Source: Liolophura sinensis (taxonomy: Eukaryota > Mollusca > Polyplacophora > Chitonida > Chitonidae). From it: a DNA stretch of 64,000 nt. The stretch spans positions 34,903,191-34,967,190 of the forward strand of contig NC_088302.1 in assembly GCF_032854445.1 (NCBI RefSeq), given 5' to 3'. The translations under genes were made by a program, and so were the position numbers. Below are positions 42,901 through 64,000 of the stretch, one piece after another (within the stretch, counting starts at the first letter, position 1; each line of letters begins with the position of its first letter). The notes under the pieces are model-generated. The model was not told where the DNA came from. It did not search any database and worked only from the letters and a program-made list of their open reading frames with translations.

Positions 42901-45900
42901 GACTTGTATTACCAAAGATGTGATTCTGAGGGTCACATGATATGCGTGCACTGTTTTATTTGTACATTCATACAAGCACTTTTCATATTGCTTTAAATAC
43001 AGAGTCAGCAAAGATGCTTAAGGCCAATGATGTCAGTACATCCTCAAAGTACTGCAAGGAGAAAATCAAACTTCTGAAGAGGAAGAAAAAATATGGCAAG
43101 TTTTAAACCTCCTTTCAGATTTCCTTGATTTTTTACAAGGACCGGAAGATGGACTGGAAGACGGAAATATATTTTATACAACCTATTACTATAGAGGGAT
43201 GCAAAATTGGTGATTTGTACAGAATGCTTTTAATTTATGATTTTTTCAGCTCAAATTGAGATCAATTTTGAGTTTTCTGACAAACAAAAAAACAGCCTTG
43301 GACTTTCATGTTTCATGGATAAAACTGACCAATGTTGCATAAGTGATATATTCCTAATTAATCAAGCAAATGAGTAATCACATAAGTAAATAAATTGCGA
43401 CATGGGTGTTGTTTTGTTTTTGTGGCTAGGAATGGATTGTAGGAAACAGAAAGATAGCAGCCCAGTTGAGGAGAAGGTGTCAGTAACAGAATACGGCTTC
43501 CATCCTTCTATTATAGAAAAGCTAAAAACTAAAAGTTTTATGGCTGCCATGGAAAAGGTAAGTTAAAGAATATGCTGAGATGCAACAAGTTTCTTGGCAT
43601 TTAAACCCTAAAGTGAAACAAATCAAAAAGAAAATAAATTTGCAGTGAAACATTCACTGAAAGAGAAAACAAACGGTTCACTGCATTTTGATTTTTTTTT
43701 TTTGTCTCTGTCAACTCAGGCTTCCTTACTTTGGTTATTCTTTTACTTCATAAGCACAATGATTTTTATGACATACACAAAAGTAGTGTTTTTTTTTCTT
43801 TCTTTTTTTTTGCTGTTGTTGTCATGTATGATCACTTTTGAGCCTGAATATGTTTCAGGCATCCAAAGCTGAAATCCACGAGCCAAGACATTGCAGAGAC
43901 TGCAGGTATGTTATTTATTGTTGGTATAAGGGTGAAAATATTGAGCTTTCCATCACAGATAAAGGTGATGCTATATCACGTTACGACTACTATGTTGGTA
44001 GGAATGCTTAATTTTAAATTATTTCTTTATTTACACGATTATTGTTCAAACCATAATGACACAAGTAAAATTGGTGGAAAGCAAGAAGTCTGCAACAACT
44101 ACCGTAAATCACGAAGAGTTTAGCCGATGATTTCAAACAGTGTATTCCATGATTCCTTGTGTTTAGTTGTGATTCTTGGTAGTTGGACACAGCTGTAGGG
44201 CAGTAGGGGTCTGAGGAGTGTGTTTATAAAATTGTACATACCTGTGACAAGACCAGTAAACACTTTGACGCTTCACTGAACCTACTGCTGTTAGCTCTAG
44301 TAGAATTGCTACACAGCTACTGCCAGAATGCACATCTCACATATGGTGTGCCGAGTGAGTTGTGCGAAAAGCGCTAGTACCATCTCTACATATCTTCTAC
44401 CAGAATGCATGTTTCATGTATGGCCTGCAAGAGTATGTTGTGCCAAAGCAGGCGGATTGAGTTTAGACAGTGGACTGGTAACAAATGAGCCCACATTGAT
44501 AAGCATGCAGGTTTTTCAAGACATCACCAGACAACGAATATGTGTCTAGGGTAAAGTAAATAAATATCCATATGCGTTTTAGAAGCTAATTTACAAATAT
44601 AAATACAACACTTCACTGCTCTGACTTACCGCGATTAGGTTCAGCTTTATAGGTTTGCCCATGTTGGAGTAAGATCATCCATTTTTACGTAATTTGCTTG
44701 AATCAAAACTCGTGATCACACCTTACCAGTGTAGGCCATGATAATTTAAACATATCATTCATTAAATGGAAATTTCGGATGTCTCGTATGACTCAGGTGT
44801 CATTTTGGCTTCTCACTTGTTTACAGGGTTGTGCTGGAGGAAATCGAGGAAAGGGAACAAGAAAAAATATTCATCCGTGGAAAAGTGGCAGATCTTCAGA
44901 GAAAAATAATGGAGGATAAAATATGTAACCACTTGGTGAAAATGGTAAGTATTTTATTCTGAGTAAGTTACGGCAGATTAATATTTTGTGTTTTATGGAT
45001 GAGCACATGCGAAAAAAAATCCAAAAATGGAATAAAAATAAAATAGAGAATGCACTTTTTTATTGTGTCAAATGTTAATGTTTCATATGTGATTTTTTTT
45101 GTTTTTCGATCACATAAATTTGTTTTTAACAGAAACCATTGCTGAGACATTCCATGTTTTCCACAAATTAGATGATTTTCAGTTCATATGCCTGTCAAAC
45201 AAAAATTGAAATATCAATTCAGGCTTCCATTTTGCAAAGCTTGCATGACTGTGACAGAAACAACTGTGACGGCAATGAAATACTTCTGTATATGACATCT
45301 TGAGAAACATTTGCGCAAATTTCCACATGCTTTGTACGATGGGCCCCAGGTGTGCAAATCAGCATTATGATTAAGTGAGGCAGCACTATAATACTATAAT
45401 AGTGATGACATGGTAATGATTCTGCTGAAATGATGAACCTGCAAGAAGTACCTATGTGGTACCTCCTAGGGGGGGGAAAAGGGAGTACACTATCCGATTC
45501 CCTTGTGCAAAAGAGTTTAGCTGTGTTAGAATTATATAACATTTTAGATGAAAAAAAAAATTCTTGTGCAGTAAAAACCTCACCTTCATTGACAGTTCAT
45601 ATCACCTCCACTGGCAGTTCTTATCACCTCCACTGACAGTTCATATCACCTCCACTTCATACTAAAGTCAGTGGAGGTGATTTTTTTTTTTAGCTTAGAA
45701 ATATGGAAATTAATTACAAATTTCTCAATATTTTTGCATTAGACACTGAAATCTTCATTTGTTATCTTCTTCAGGATTCCATCTCACTGATAGCAGATAT
45801 TTTACAAGATTTGCCCCGAATGAGTGACAGCCCTGCTGTCATCAGTAAACGTTTGAACCAACCACTGACAGACCATCTGGATGTTCTACACAGACAAACC

Positions 45901-45942
45901 TTACATGTACCTCCTGAGAAATCCTCTAGTAGTACAACATGA
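39909..45942 (+). CDS. uncharacterised 434-aa protein, possibly DUF4606/C8orf48-like
   Basis: Eight coding exons join in frame: 39909-40420, 41571-41676, 42258-42390, 43003-43095, 43430-43557, 43859-43905, 44827-44944, 45775-45942 (1305 nt). An acceptor at 39881-39882 precedes the ATG, and the frame stays open back to it, so an upstream coding exon is possible. The N-terminal half is Ser/Thr-rich and probably disordered, with five [YW]-[ST]-x-x-F repeats near residues 58, 75, 89, 125 and 187. Residues 250-325 are basic. The C-terminal third has TEYGFHPSIIEKLK, a C-x2-C pair (about C336 and C339) in EPRHCRDC, a charged likely coiled coil (340-379), and DLPRMSDSPAVISKRL. That block recalls vertebrate C8orf48/DUF4606 proteins, but only from memory. 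Function unknown. Intron 4 is GC-AG (43096-43429). Good phase agreement over all eight exons supports a real gene. Confidence 0.8.
40692..41531 (+). repeat. 38 bp minisatellite, 21 units, each holding an acceptor-like site
   Basis: The unit is pyrimidine-rich: tttcctacttttgcag followed by acaaccctcccacctgtcc and a variable aac or tac. I count 21 units, 19 with an intact ttttgcag. The period of 38 is not a multiple of three and the unit has no stop codon in the forward frames, so long spurious open frames arise. It fills most of the first coding intron of the orphan gene and ends about 40 bases before the true acceptor. Confidence 0.93.
42185..42250 (+). mobile_element. SINE family 1, 3' tail abutting a splice acceptor
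   Basis: It has ttgtataaataaagcattct, then ttgagattgac and attaatccccaatcaaatc. The acceptor of the orphan gene's third coding exon (CAG at 42255-42257) starts seven bases beyond the tail. Confidence 0.6.
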
Positions 45943-46550
45943 AGTTGTATATCTGTCACAGCATTCGACATCTGCAATGCTTTGTCCAAAGATATGTTAC
46001 GGGTACTAAATATGTATATTTTGTTTTACTTAAAGACAAATTTATTTATAGATCTTTTTCTGAAACCTTAAAGATTACAGGCTTAGCTTGGCTGACCTAG
46101 GCTGGGTGTAATATAAGCTCTAAAAATTATTTTAATGAAAGGTCAGTCTGATTTTGTAAAAAAATCTAATTTTACGTTTATAATGCTCCAGCATTAACAA
46201 TGAAACAAATGCCTCTGGCATCTTTACTGAAAGCTCCTTGGCCAGGTGTCTAATTAGCCAGTTACCAAAAGTCCTAAATGTGTCGTGTATTGACACCATG
46301 TTAACTCATTGTTTACTTTACGTGTATGATTATCAAGGATTTAAATTAGACTGCATAAGAGAATGTGATTCCAAAGATTGTGGTCGCAAGAACAGAGTTA
46401 CAGATTGGTGTCCCTTTGTTTAGAATATATGATGGTATGTTACAGTAATTAGCCTATATTTATCATGACATAGACTCAAATGTAGGTCTTCAAATTTCTA
46501 CATACATGTACATGCAATTTATAACTTTCAATGCCCTGAAATAAATAAAT
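45943..46550 (+). other. 3' UTR of the orphan gene with AATAAA repeats
   Basis: The first strong poly(A)-signal candidates after the stop are overlapping AATAAA copies from about 46539 in an (aaat)n run. The run could also be the tail of a retroelement, so the true end is uncertain. Nothing else coding is seen between the stop and this point. Confidence 0.4.
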
Positions 46551-47104
46551 AAATAAATCAGAAGATTCTGATATCGTGCGGTTTTTACCATTTAATATAC
46601 ACAAGTCTGTGAAATGTGGTTGAAATTTTGACACAGCTAGCACTGTGTTTAACAGGATGCACAGGCTCCAGGATCAAGAAGCTGTCTTAGACTTAAGTCA
46701 AGCTGCTTCTTAATATGTGGTATTATTCTTAAATATAGATTTGAACTTAGACACCAATTTTCCATTTTGTCATGAGAACTAGTGTTGAAGTAAAAATTAC
46801 TCCAGTAAATCACAATTTTAACGTGGTAAACTAGTTTCAAGTAGACAGCTTTATCAACCTGGGGCCAGCAGCTTGTCTTGATGGAAAGAAGCGTTCCATA
46901 AAAAGATGATACTCCTGCCTGATACTATTGTGTCTATATATTAGTATTATCAATCCAACAAAAGCTGAATTTTTAATTTATGGGAAAAAACCTTGATACC
47001 ATCTTTTTAGACTGAAGGTTTATATGCCTGCATGATACGAAACACCGCAACTCTATCCTACAACCCCCACCACTGGTGAGGTACTGTTACTTCTGCCTTT
47101 CTGA

Positions 47105-47560
47105 GGGGTGTCTTTCATGTACATAATGATGTAGAGTATGATTTTTCTTATTTTAGCTCCGTTTCCTCTGCAGTGTTGCGTGCACTTCATGTAACTATTT
47201 ATTTGATTGGTGCCGTACTCAAGAATATTTTACTTATACTGTGGCTGTGGCCAGCATTATGGTGGGAGGAAACCCACTGCTATCCCCGGGTTGCTGTCAG
47301 ACCTTCCCACGACTCCATGTAACTACTTATGTACAGTTTGGTGCAGTTTCCTATGCATGGTGTTGGAGTCTTTTTCATTTACTTAATGATGTTGACTATG
47401 ATTTTCAGATTTTAGCATGGTTTCCTCCAGTCTTGTGTATTTCATTTACTTAATGATATTGACTATGATTTTCAGATTTTAGTATGGCTTCCTCAAAAGT
47501 CTTTTCATTTACTTAATGATGTTGACTATGATTTTCAGATTTTAGCATTGTTTCCCCTGC
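47105..47560 (+). repeat. ~70 bp tandem repeat interrupted by a SINE
   Basis: Three close copies (47376-47560) contain catttacttaatgatgttga, then ctatgattttcagattttag and tttcc. A more diverged copy lies at about 47105-47185. The minus-strand SINE at 47196-47320 separates the first copy from the rest. Confidence 0.8.
47196..47320 (-). mobile_element. SINE family 1, 3' half
   Basis: It has ctatttatttgattggtgcc, then gtactcaagaatattttactt, ccagcattatggtgggagga and gttgctgtcagaccttccca. It sits between units of the ~70 bp repeat and so appears to have interrupted that array. Confidence 0.8.
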
Positions 47561-47995
47561 ACAGTGCTGGATAAAGAAGATCCAAGTGCAGTGATTGGTG
47601 GGGCATGCAGTACACACGAAACTATCAACGAAGCTGCCACAGTTCAGTTTAGTGTTTCCCATACTCTTGCCAACAAATGAAGTACTCAACTGAAGACCCC
47701 ACGTTTCAGCTTAAGGTTTCTTATAGATAATTTGCTCTTACCGACATGTTGGATCAGCAACAAAAGAATTTGATGGTATAGCTCTCTTGGAGTGAGCCTT
47801 TAAGTATATTCGCTCAGCCATGAGATTCTTTTGTTAGAGATCCAATTTCACCAACATGGCCATAACTGCAATCTTCTCATCTAATAAAACAATTACACGC
47901 AGATTTCACATCCCAGCTTCGTGTTTCCTATACTAAAAACAGAACATATGCTGTGAGCAAATAAAACAGACTGATGAGGGTGTGTTATGTAAAGA

Positions 47996-50900
47996 TTTAT
48001 TGACTGTACCGATGTACACTGATGAGAGCTCTGTCAAGTGGCCCTGTGAAGAATGGATGTGTAAAGGGAGCGCTGAAGGCCCATTATGTACAGAGATTTA
48101 ACTGTGAGGAAGAGGGTTACATTACAGGATGTGATGTACAAACCAACGTGGACAGAAAAAATCACAGCATTGAATAACATATAACTACACCTTTACACAG
48201 ATAAACCAATACTCCAGTTGTACAGAATTTAAAAAAAAAAACCCACTGAATCTAAAGAGAACTGTACAGCTGAAATTAATGGTCAAAAATTTATCACACT
48301 ATGCAAGATAATGAAAAGTAAGAACTTGCAAGTTCTCTGAATACAGATCTATGTAAAAAGAGTAATGTTAAGCATTGTTTATACTACATGCAGAAAATAC
48401 TCAGAAACATAAATAATGCCGCACTACAGTAAGTCACCAAACATCAAATTATGGAACAAGAATTTCTCACAGTAGAGGACACCTTAAAAGTAGGTAGAGT
48501 TAATTCTACAGTGTCATTCACCTGTTAGGAGTTTTACTAAAATTTTCTTCAGTTTCATCATATTTAATATTGCTATATTTCTTTTAGTTTCATATCAGAG
48601 TACATTGATGTTAGTTGGGTATAACTTGCATTTCAGATTAAAAAACTGATGTACTTTAGTATTAAATTTCCTGGATGGAAATTGTACTGTACGTTGTATT
48701 TGCTTGTGCCTACCTACCCTTAAAATATTGTATGTCCATAATAGCATGAGCTGTACTAGATTACATCTATGAGGATTCAAATTTCATTCAGGAATATAGA
48801 AGGTTTTAGCAGGAAATAAAACACACTCTGTAAACTGAAGCCATTTGTAAACAGCCGATAAACTTTCACATACATGTGCTTCAGTCCAGTGACACTGTTC
48901 AGTCTTGGATAATATAGTGCAGCTGATACTTTGCATATTGAGAAAAACTCTATTTGTGACTAATATTTCAGTCATAAATTTGGCCTTGACATGGTGTCTT
49001 ATGCTGTGTTCAGGAATAGTTTTCGTATGGTAAAAGTAGTTAAGGAAAGCAGACAAAAGGCAAAAACCATGCAGCACCAGTTACCTGACAATCCCTAAAT
49101 TATAAATCACTATATAGACAACATGAGCTGAAATTCAACATGTTACCTCATTTGGTCTGCAGCTAGAACTCTATTTACAGCTTGGCCAGCAAGTGTCCAA
49201 AATTAGCCCTTCATCAAGAGATGAAAGCCAAATTTAAAATGAACAGTCCAAATATGAGGTCAAAATAAAGTTTTCCTCTAAATTCCAAGTAACAACTGAC
49301 ATTTATATACATGCATATTGTGTTCTTTCACACTGGTACTTTACAAGTATAGCTCTTGGGAGGGCAGAAAGAGTCTTTGGAGATGGAAAAAAAAAGAAAG
49401 AAAAAAAAGCACATGTAAGCATGGATTTGAGCAAAATAGACGTACATGCAATTTTTCATCAGATGACTTTAACTTCGTACATATTTATCCAGGAAAGAAA
49501 GTAAGAACATTGAAACAATACTTAATAACAAGCTTAAAAAGGATAGTGAAGATGACTACATGTATGTAAGCCCATAACAACACCTTGTACTAAACATTCT
49601 CTCCCTTATGAACATGCACTGTAAGCATACTAGAGATAATCCTTGCAGGAACCTGAACACATACAAATAACCTGAATAGGCAGGGTAAGTCTCTGAGCTC
49701 CCTTACCGACATAGAGCACTATTTCTGGACTAGACAGGTAAAGGTGAGGTGGTGTCGCTGCATCAATCATTAGGGTAACATTGTTGAAAGCTTTTTCTTG
49801 GCTAATAATAATAATAATAAAAAAAGCAGACCTAAAATTTCTGGCATTTCCAGCAAATTGCATCAAAGAACAGAACTGTCGAATACTGGTACAACGCATG
49901 TAATTTGCTTTTCCTTGTTACCTAGGAGTGTAAACTTGTGATTCCAATGATTCGGGTACATTGACCTCTCATACGTGTCTAACACACTAGTGACTACTAC
50001 TTGCAGTTCCTCGGGAACTGATATTCGTTATACACTAGGGTATGTATATATGTAGGTCTGGTGATTCAATTTTTTTTTTTATATACATCTTAAAAGTTCA
50101 ATCCTGTATTTTCATAGCTTTCACAAATGTAAGATGCTTGCCTCAGAAATTTGCCAATGCAGGTAGTGATGTTTGTTATTTTCAGATTAATCCTTTCATG
50201 CTGGATTAGCATCCTAACACACACCCATGTTCAATAATCTGTCAAAATGATTAGAAAACTGTTTATCACTGTTTTGCGATGTATTGCTTACAGTATTGAT
50301 TTTGCTCTATTCACCGTCAATGTGATGTACAAATAGAACACACATGTACAAAAAAAAAAAAAAAAAAAAAAATTACCATAGCAGAGAACACACTTTCCCC
50401 AAATAACCTCACAGCATATTTCATAAATTCACAAGTTTTTCTGTCAATCTCTATCAATAAACACAACTGTGATGATAATAAATTATATACACCCTACTTC
50501 CAACCATGGCAAGTACAATTCAACATTAAACAATCTGTACAGCAAATTTTCAGTTCATTTCAACATCAAACCCTAGGAGCAGATTACTTGCTCTTAGGTT
50601 TCAGATGTTTTAAATCCCAATTTTAACCATATTTTGGGGCCGGAAATTAACCGTCAATATGATATGAATTCAATGTTTACCAGTACGTCTGATCATTATA
50701 TATATATTCAAATGTTGTGAAATCAAAACTCGTTCCTCTATCTTTATATTTCAAATCAAAATGAAAAGTGTAAATTATAAGAGTCTTACTGAGGATCCAT
50801 CATTGAATTGTCAGAGTTGAAACTTTAAGATAACACCAATCAAAGCTCCAACACTAAAGAATGATGCTCTGGTCAACTAGTTTCTTCGTTGCATTTAATA

Positions 50901-52037
50901 TCAAAGACGGGTGACGTGTTTTCTGGTTGTTATAAACTGTACATAGAAGCGGAAATCTTTTAAAGCAACTGCTTCAAGAACAGCTGCAATTTACTTTAGA
51001 AATATAATGGATCTGCTGATCATAGGCATTCTATAAAATAATGTACATCACAAGATGGGATTGAAACCTTGCTACTCAATACTACTTCTGTATATCACTT
51101 TTCTTCTGATTAGACATACTTTTAATTCATGAAAGTGGAAAAAGAAATTCAAGCACTACATAAATAAAACATCAACTGTAAAACTCAACTGACCATACCC
51201 ATCCTGTTTACCATATCAATATTTTTTTTTTCTTAAACATAAATTTTTTTTTTACACATTTTAGTTTTTAATTGCAATCATATCTGATATTTGTCAGTCA
51301 ATTGTCATTTGTGTTGACTGTGTGTGTCAGGGGAAATGTTAATTATTGGCTAACGGTGGGCTATACAGATAGAATCAAGAATTCATAAAATTATTTGACA
51401 CTCATAATGTACTGTTATTTACACTTTGTTACATTCAAGTTGAGAGAGATGAACATGTGAGAACCATCATGCAATGGGGACTACTCACTATGCTCATATG
51501 ATAAATAACTGTAGATAAATCAGTCTCTTGTGATCCCTCCCCTGCCCCCTAAAACCCAAATTGACCAATCACCAGAGGCAGATCATCAGTAGATCCTGTC
51601 ACATAAAGCCAGGCCATCAAAGGTCAGACAGTCTGGCTGATTGGTTCACACAGTCCCTGCCTGTGTCTCAATGACCAATCAAATAATTTCAGCACTTGTC
51701 TATCATGTGCTCCACACACAACATTGCCGGGCTTGTAACGTCACGGGGTGGGCATGAATTACAGGTGATACGGCTGAGCTGGATGAAAAATCCAATTTGA
51801 ACATGTTGTTGTTAAAATGATATCCTTGAACTATTAAAGCAAGTCCGGTGGTTTGCCGGTAATTGGCCATTTCCTTGCAGCGGAGCCGATCTGGGTTCCC
51901 TGGCCACTGGAGCGGCGGACAAACGCTGTGGTCATCACTGACAGGCCTGATCCCCACAGCTGAAAGACTGATTGAGGTGAGAGGGTAAGGCAGGCAGCCC
52001 CTGTCCCCAACCCCTCTGCCAGGCCACGCCCACCTGG
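47996..52037 (-). other. UBL3: probable long 3' UTR of UBL3
   Basis: On the - strand, the first canonical AATAAA after the UBL3 stop codon is at 48001-47996, about 4.0 kb downstream. No coding exon was seen in this interval on either strand. A very long UTR is in keeping with vertebrate UBL3. An earlier end using ATTAAA-type signals is possible. A 24-base A-run on the + strand (50350-50373) lies inside and would be a U-run in the transcript. Confidence 0.5.
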
Positions 52038-61523
<9,486 letters not shown>

Positions 61524-63969
61524 CTGCAATACAGCAAATTAACACATACATGTACTACATGCGTGAACATGAGAGAACGGCACTTGTTTTAAATATGTAT
61601 ATGCATTCGTTAGCTTGCTGTTAGCTTTGAAGTTTCCTGACTAAGTCTACTGTATTTCACTGTTTAATAGATCTAGGGCCTTAAAGTGATGGTCAGAAGA
61701 AAAAAATGTTTTTTGAAAAAAAAAAAAAAATCAAATGAAAAAAAACCCCCAGGAAAACAAGATTCTCTGAGCCTACATGTACATGTACACGTACTTCACT
61801 TTTTTAATTAAGGACACATCCACAAAGTCCCCAATCTAAAGCTGTACTTATAAATACATCCGTGTTGTCTTCAGTGTACAGTACATAGCTATTGATTAAA
61901 ACATTTGTGATAATGCTGAACTGATATTGTCAGTGTTGTCAACCCCAAACGCCACAAACATCCTGAATGCCAGTATAATGCACTAATAAATTCTGTTTGA
62001 TAAGGAATGACACACCTTTGTGTCATTAGGGCATGTAATACAGGTGGTGTGTACTGCTTTCCATCCATACATCTCTGATCAAACTGCAGTTCGTAACTAT
62101 ACATGTACATACACCTGTCATAATACTTTCAATGACACATTATTAAAGGATTTATGAATGACACATGTAATGTGTTTCTCCTGGTAATGTTTTCACACAC
62201 AGACACACAGGAGTACAACTAAGTTTCTCAACCTTCTTGTTTAATGTGTTAAATGGATTAACGATAAGGGTATTAAAGCATCATCAGCTCTCCATGGGCT
62301 ATGTCAGTGACATGTGCATGTAAAATGCATGGTGAACACAGTTAATAGTACATTCTGAAAACAAAGCTTTATATAAATATATTGTATTGGAGGTGGAGTA
62401 CATGTATAGGTCACATTTTGTTGTATCATGTTTAACGCTTTGGCTTTTTGAGTTTTAGGGGCCTCCCTGCCTGAGTGACGCAATGACCCAGGAGCCTCCC
62501 ACCAATGTGGTTGTTTTAAGTTCCAGTCTAGCTCATTAAAGGTTAGTTTTTGAGGTTTGAAATTACAGGAAGTGCGACCTCGTCTAACATGCAGTATGTG
62601 GGTTGTCACAAGAACATGATATCAGTGGCAGAAATGAGGCTCACTCCTAAAAATGTACCTTTCAGATGGGAGAGTGACCTCATAAGAATTAACTCAGTGA
62701 GGCCCTATTGTATTCACATGTAGGTAGCGGATTTCAGGGCCATTTCAAATACAATTTATTTATAAACTTTGGAAATTTCAACAAATTACAAGGCAAGTTT
62801 AAATTTTGATGCTCAATTTGCTTTTGTCACAGTTAATCTGTTAATTTGCTTTGGTAACATTTTGTCTCTCATTTTATCACAGGCATTATGATCCATAGAG
62901 CAAGTACTGTATTAAAACACTACGTTTCTGCACCCACAAGAAATCTGCTCCCAGACAAATTCTGCGCCTGGCATCACTTTCCGTAATTTCTAAGTACTCA
63001 TGCAAAATATCAATAAATGAGCAAAATAATGACAAGACAGCAATTTACAATAAGTACATGTAGGCCAAGAGTGACAAATACATGTAATTGTGTTGAATCT
63101 TTTTGTTAATTTGTGTATTATTGGCCTAAATACTTAACCGAACAATGATTAGTTCCGGTCTATGATACATGTATATCCTTCAATAATGTATAACAAGCTG
63201 GCTTGTTGGCTTTAGGTTACCTTGGTTTTTCAATATTTATACTTTCTGATGGTATTTCATCATACAGTAGCATGTACTGCCTCAATGGAATGTCATGGTA
63301 AGATACTACACAAAAATGCCACACCCTGTCTAAGTGTCACAAAATACAGATACCTAAGTGACAAAAATATGCTCTCAGTAATAATGTTTCTCTTTCAGCA
63401 AAACATTTCCATGCACTCTGCCAGTCGTGCCTAGCTATTAACAAACCCAACTTTATTTGGCATATATTCAGATTAACAGGAGCAGGGGCAGGGTCAGGGT
63501 CAGGTCTCTTGATCTGAGTTTCCAGACATATTCAAGGCTGCTGGAATCAAACTACATGTGCATGAGCATGTGCCTGAAGCAACTTAACTGCCAGATTTGC
63601 CACTCCACCCAGCATGATTCAAAGTATGTATTTTACTCTTGTCCATCAGATCCCGGAGAGCCATATTATTTTCATATTGTAAGGTAGCAATTAAGGGAAA
63701 TAACTTAATACGCTATTTAAGCATCTGGGGGTGCTGCTGTGTGTACCATTTGCCCTACACAATTTTGCAAACACTGACAAGGATGAAATGTTGAGTGATG
63801 AATAAATTTCATCATTTGTTGATTTCCAAATTTCGCATGTGACTTAGGAATACTCAAGCGCTAAGTACAGACTGCTTTACTAAATCAAAACAGGGAAATC
63901 AAAAACTTACTCCACTCCGGGCCAGCTAAATCTGCAAGTGTATCTTCCGTCGTTATTTGTAAGGTAGAT
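61524..63969. other. upstream part of UBL3, first exon not identified
   Basis: UBL3 needs a short upstream exon with the start codon. I searched the minus strand for an ATG within a few codons of a GT donor and found no convincing candidate. The stretch holds a SINE head fragment (62456-62545) and otherwise unremarkable AT-rich DNA. Confidence 0.4.
62456..62545 (+). mobile_element. SINE family 1, 5' (head) fragment
   Basis: ggggcctccctgcctgagtg, then acgcaatgacccaggagcct and ccaatgtggttg match the tRNA-like head of the well-preserved copies. The 3' half is missing, the reverse of the usual truncation. Confidence 0.7.
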
Positions 63970-64000
63970 AAGTCCAGTTTATGCTGTCTTCCTCTCCCAC
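63970..64000 (+). mobile_element. SINE family 1 fragment at the window edge
   Basis: aagtccagtttatgctgtct, then tcctctcccac, matches the B-box and following body of family 1. The element continues beyond the window. Confidence 0.6.

Larger units (their letters stand above)
46551..47990. other. intergenic between two convergent genes
   Basis: This separates the 3' end of the + strand orphan gene from the probable 3' end of UBL3 on the - strand. It contains a ~70 bp unit repeated three to four times (47105-47560) interrupted by a minus-strand SINE (47196-47320). No coding frame is supported. Confidence 0.5.

Noticed and set aside
62304-62609. Minus-strand frame of 101 codons
   Set aside because: Its middle is the SINE head fragment at 62456-62545, and no family is recognised.

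Overview
The window is animal nuclear DNA: long AT-rich introns with GT-AG boundaries, no operons, and many short dispersed repeats. The commonest repeat is a tRNA-like SINE whose 3' half reads, in one orientation, gtataagtgaaatattcttgag followed by a short A/T-rich (aaat)n tail. This element type, the very frequent palindrome TACATGTA, and the protein sequences point to a lophotrochozoan, most likely a mollusc. That assignment is inference. No ribosomal RNA, true tRNA, CRISPR array, virus or transposase gene was seen. || Three protein-coding genes can be reconstructed exon by exon. (1) 1988-34276, + strand: a complete TAF1 gene, the largest TFIID subunit. Its 41 coding exons join in frame to 1935 residues, with the N-terminal TBP-binding segment, the DUF3591/acetyltransferase-like core with winged helix, a CCHC zinc knuckle, two bromodomains and an acidic tail. 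(2) 39909-45942, + strand: an eight-exon gene for a 434-residue protein I do not firmly recognise. Its C-terminal third resembles the DUF4606/C8orf48 type from memory only. Its N-terminal half carries five copies of a [YW]-[ST]-x-x-F motif. (3) 61523-52038, - strand: UBL3, a membrane-anchored ubiquitin-like protein ending in a CAAX-type box. Its first short coding exon is not in view, and it has a probable 4 kb 3' UTR down to about 47996. Genes 2 and 3 converge tail to tail. || Between and inside the genes lie about 15 SINE copies or fragments and a second tRNA-like SINE family. At least three families of small terminal-inverted-repeat elements (MITE-like) are also present, with five tandem arrays (18, 19, 38, 60 and 85 bp units), a 70 bp triplication and several local duplications. 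Two of the arrays (60 and 85 bp) end in a SINE 3' tail and seem to have grown out of a SINE. The 38 bp array places about 19 intact pyrimidine-CAG acceptor-like sites in the first coding intron of gene 2. || Nothing here looks like a new multi-gene system. The points most worth a second look are the motif-repeat orphan gene with its decoy splice-acceptor array, its GC-AG intron and candidate poison exon, the SINE-born minisatellites, the MITE families, and a duplicated donor site inside TAF1.
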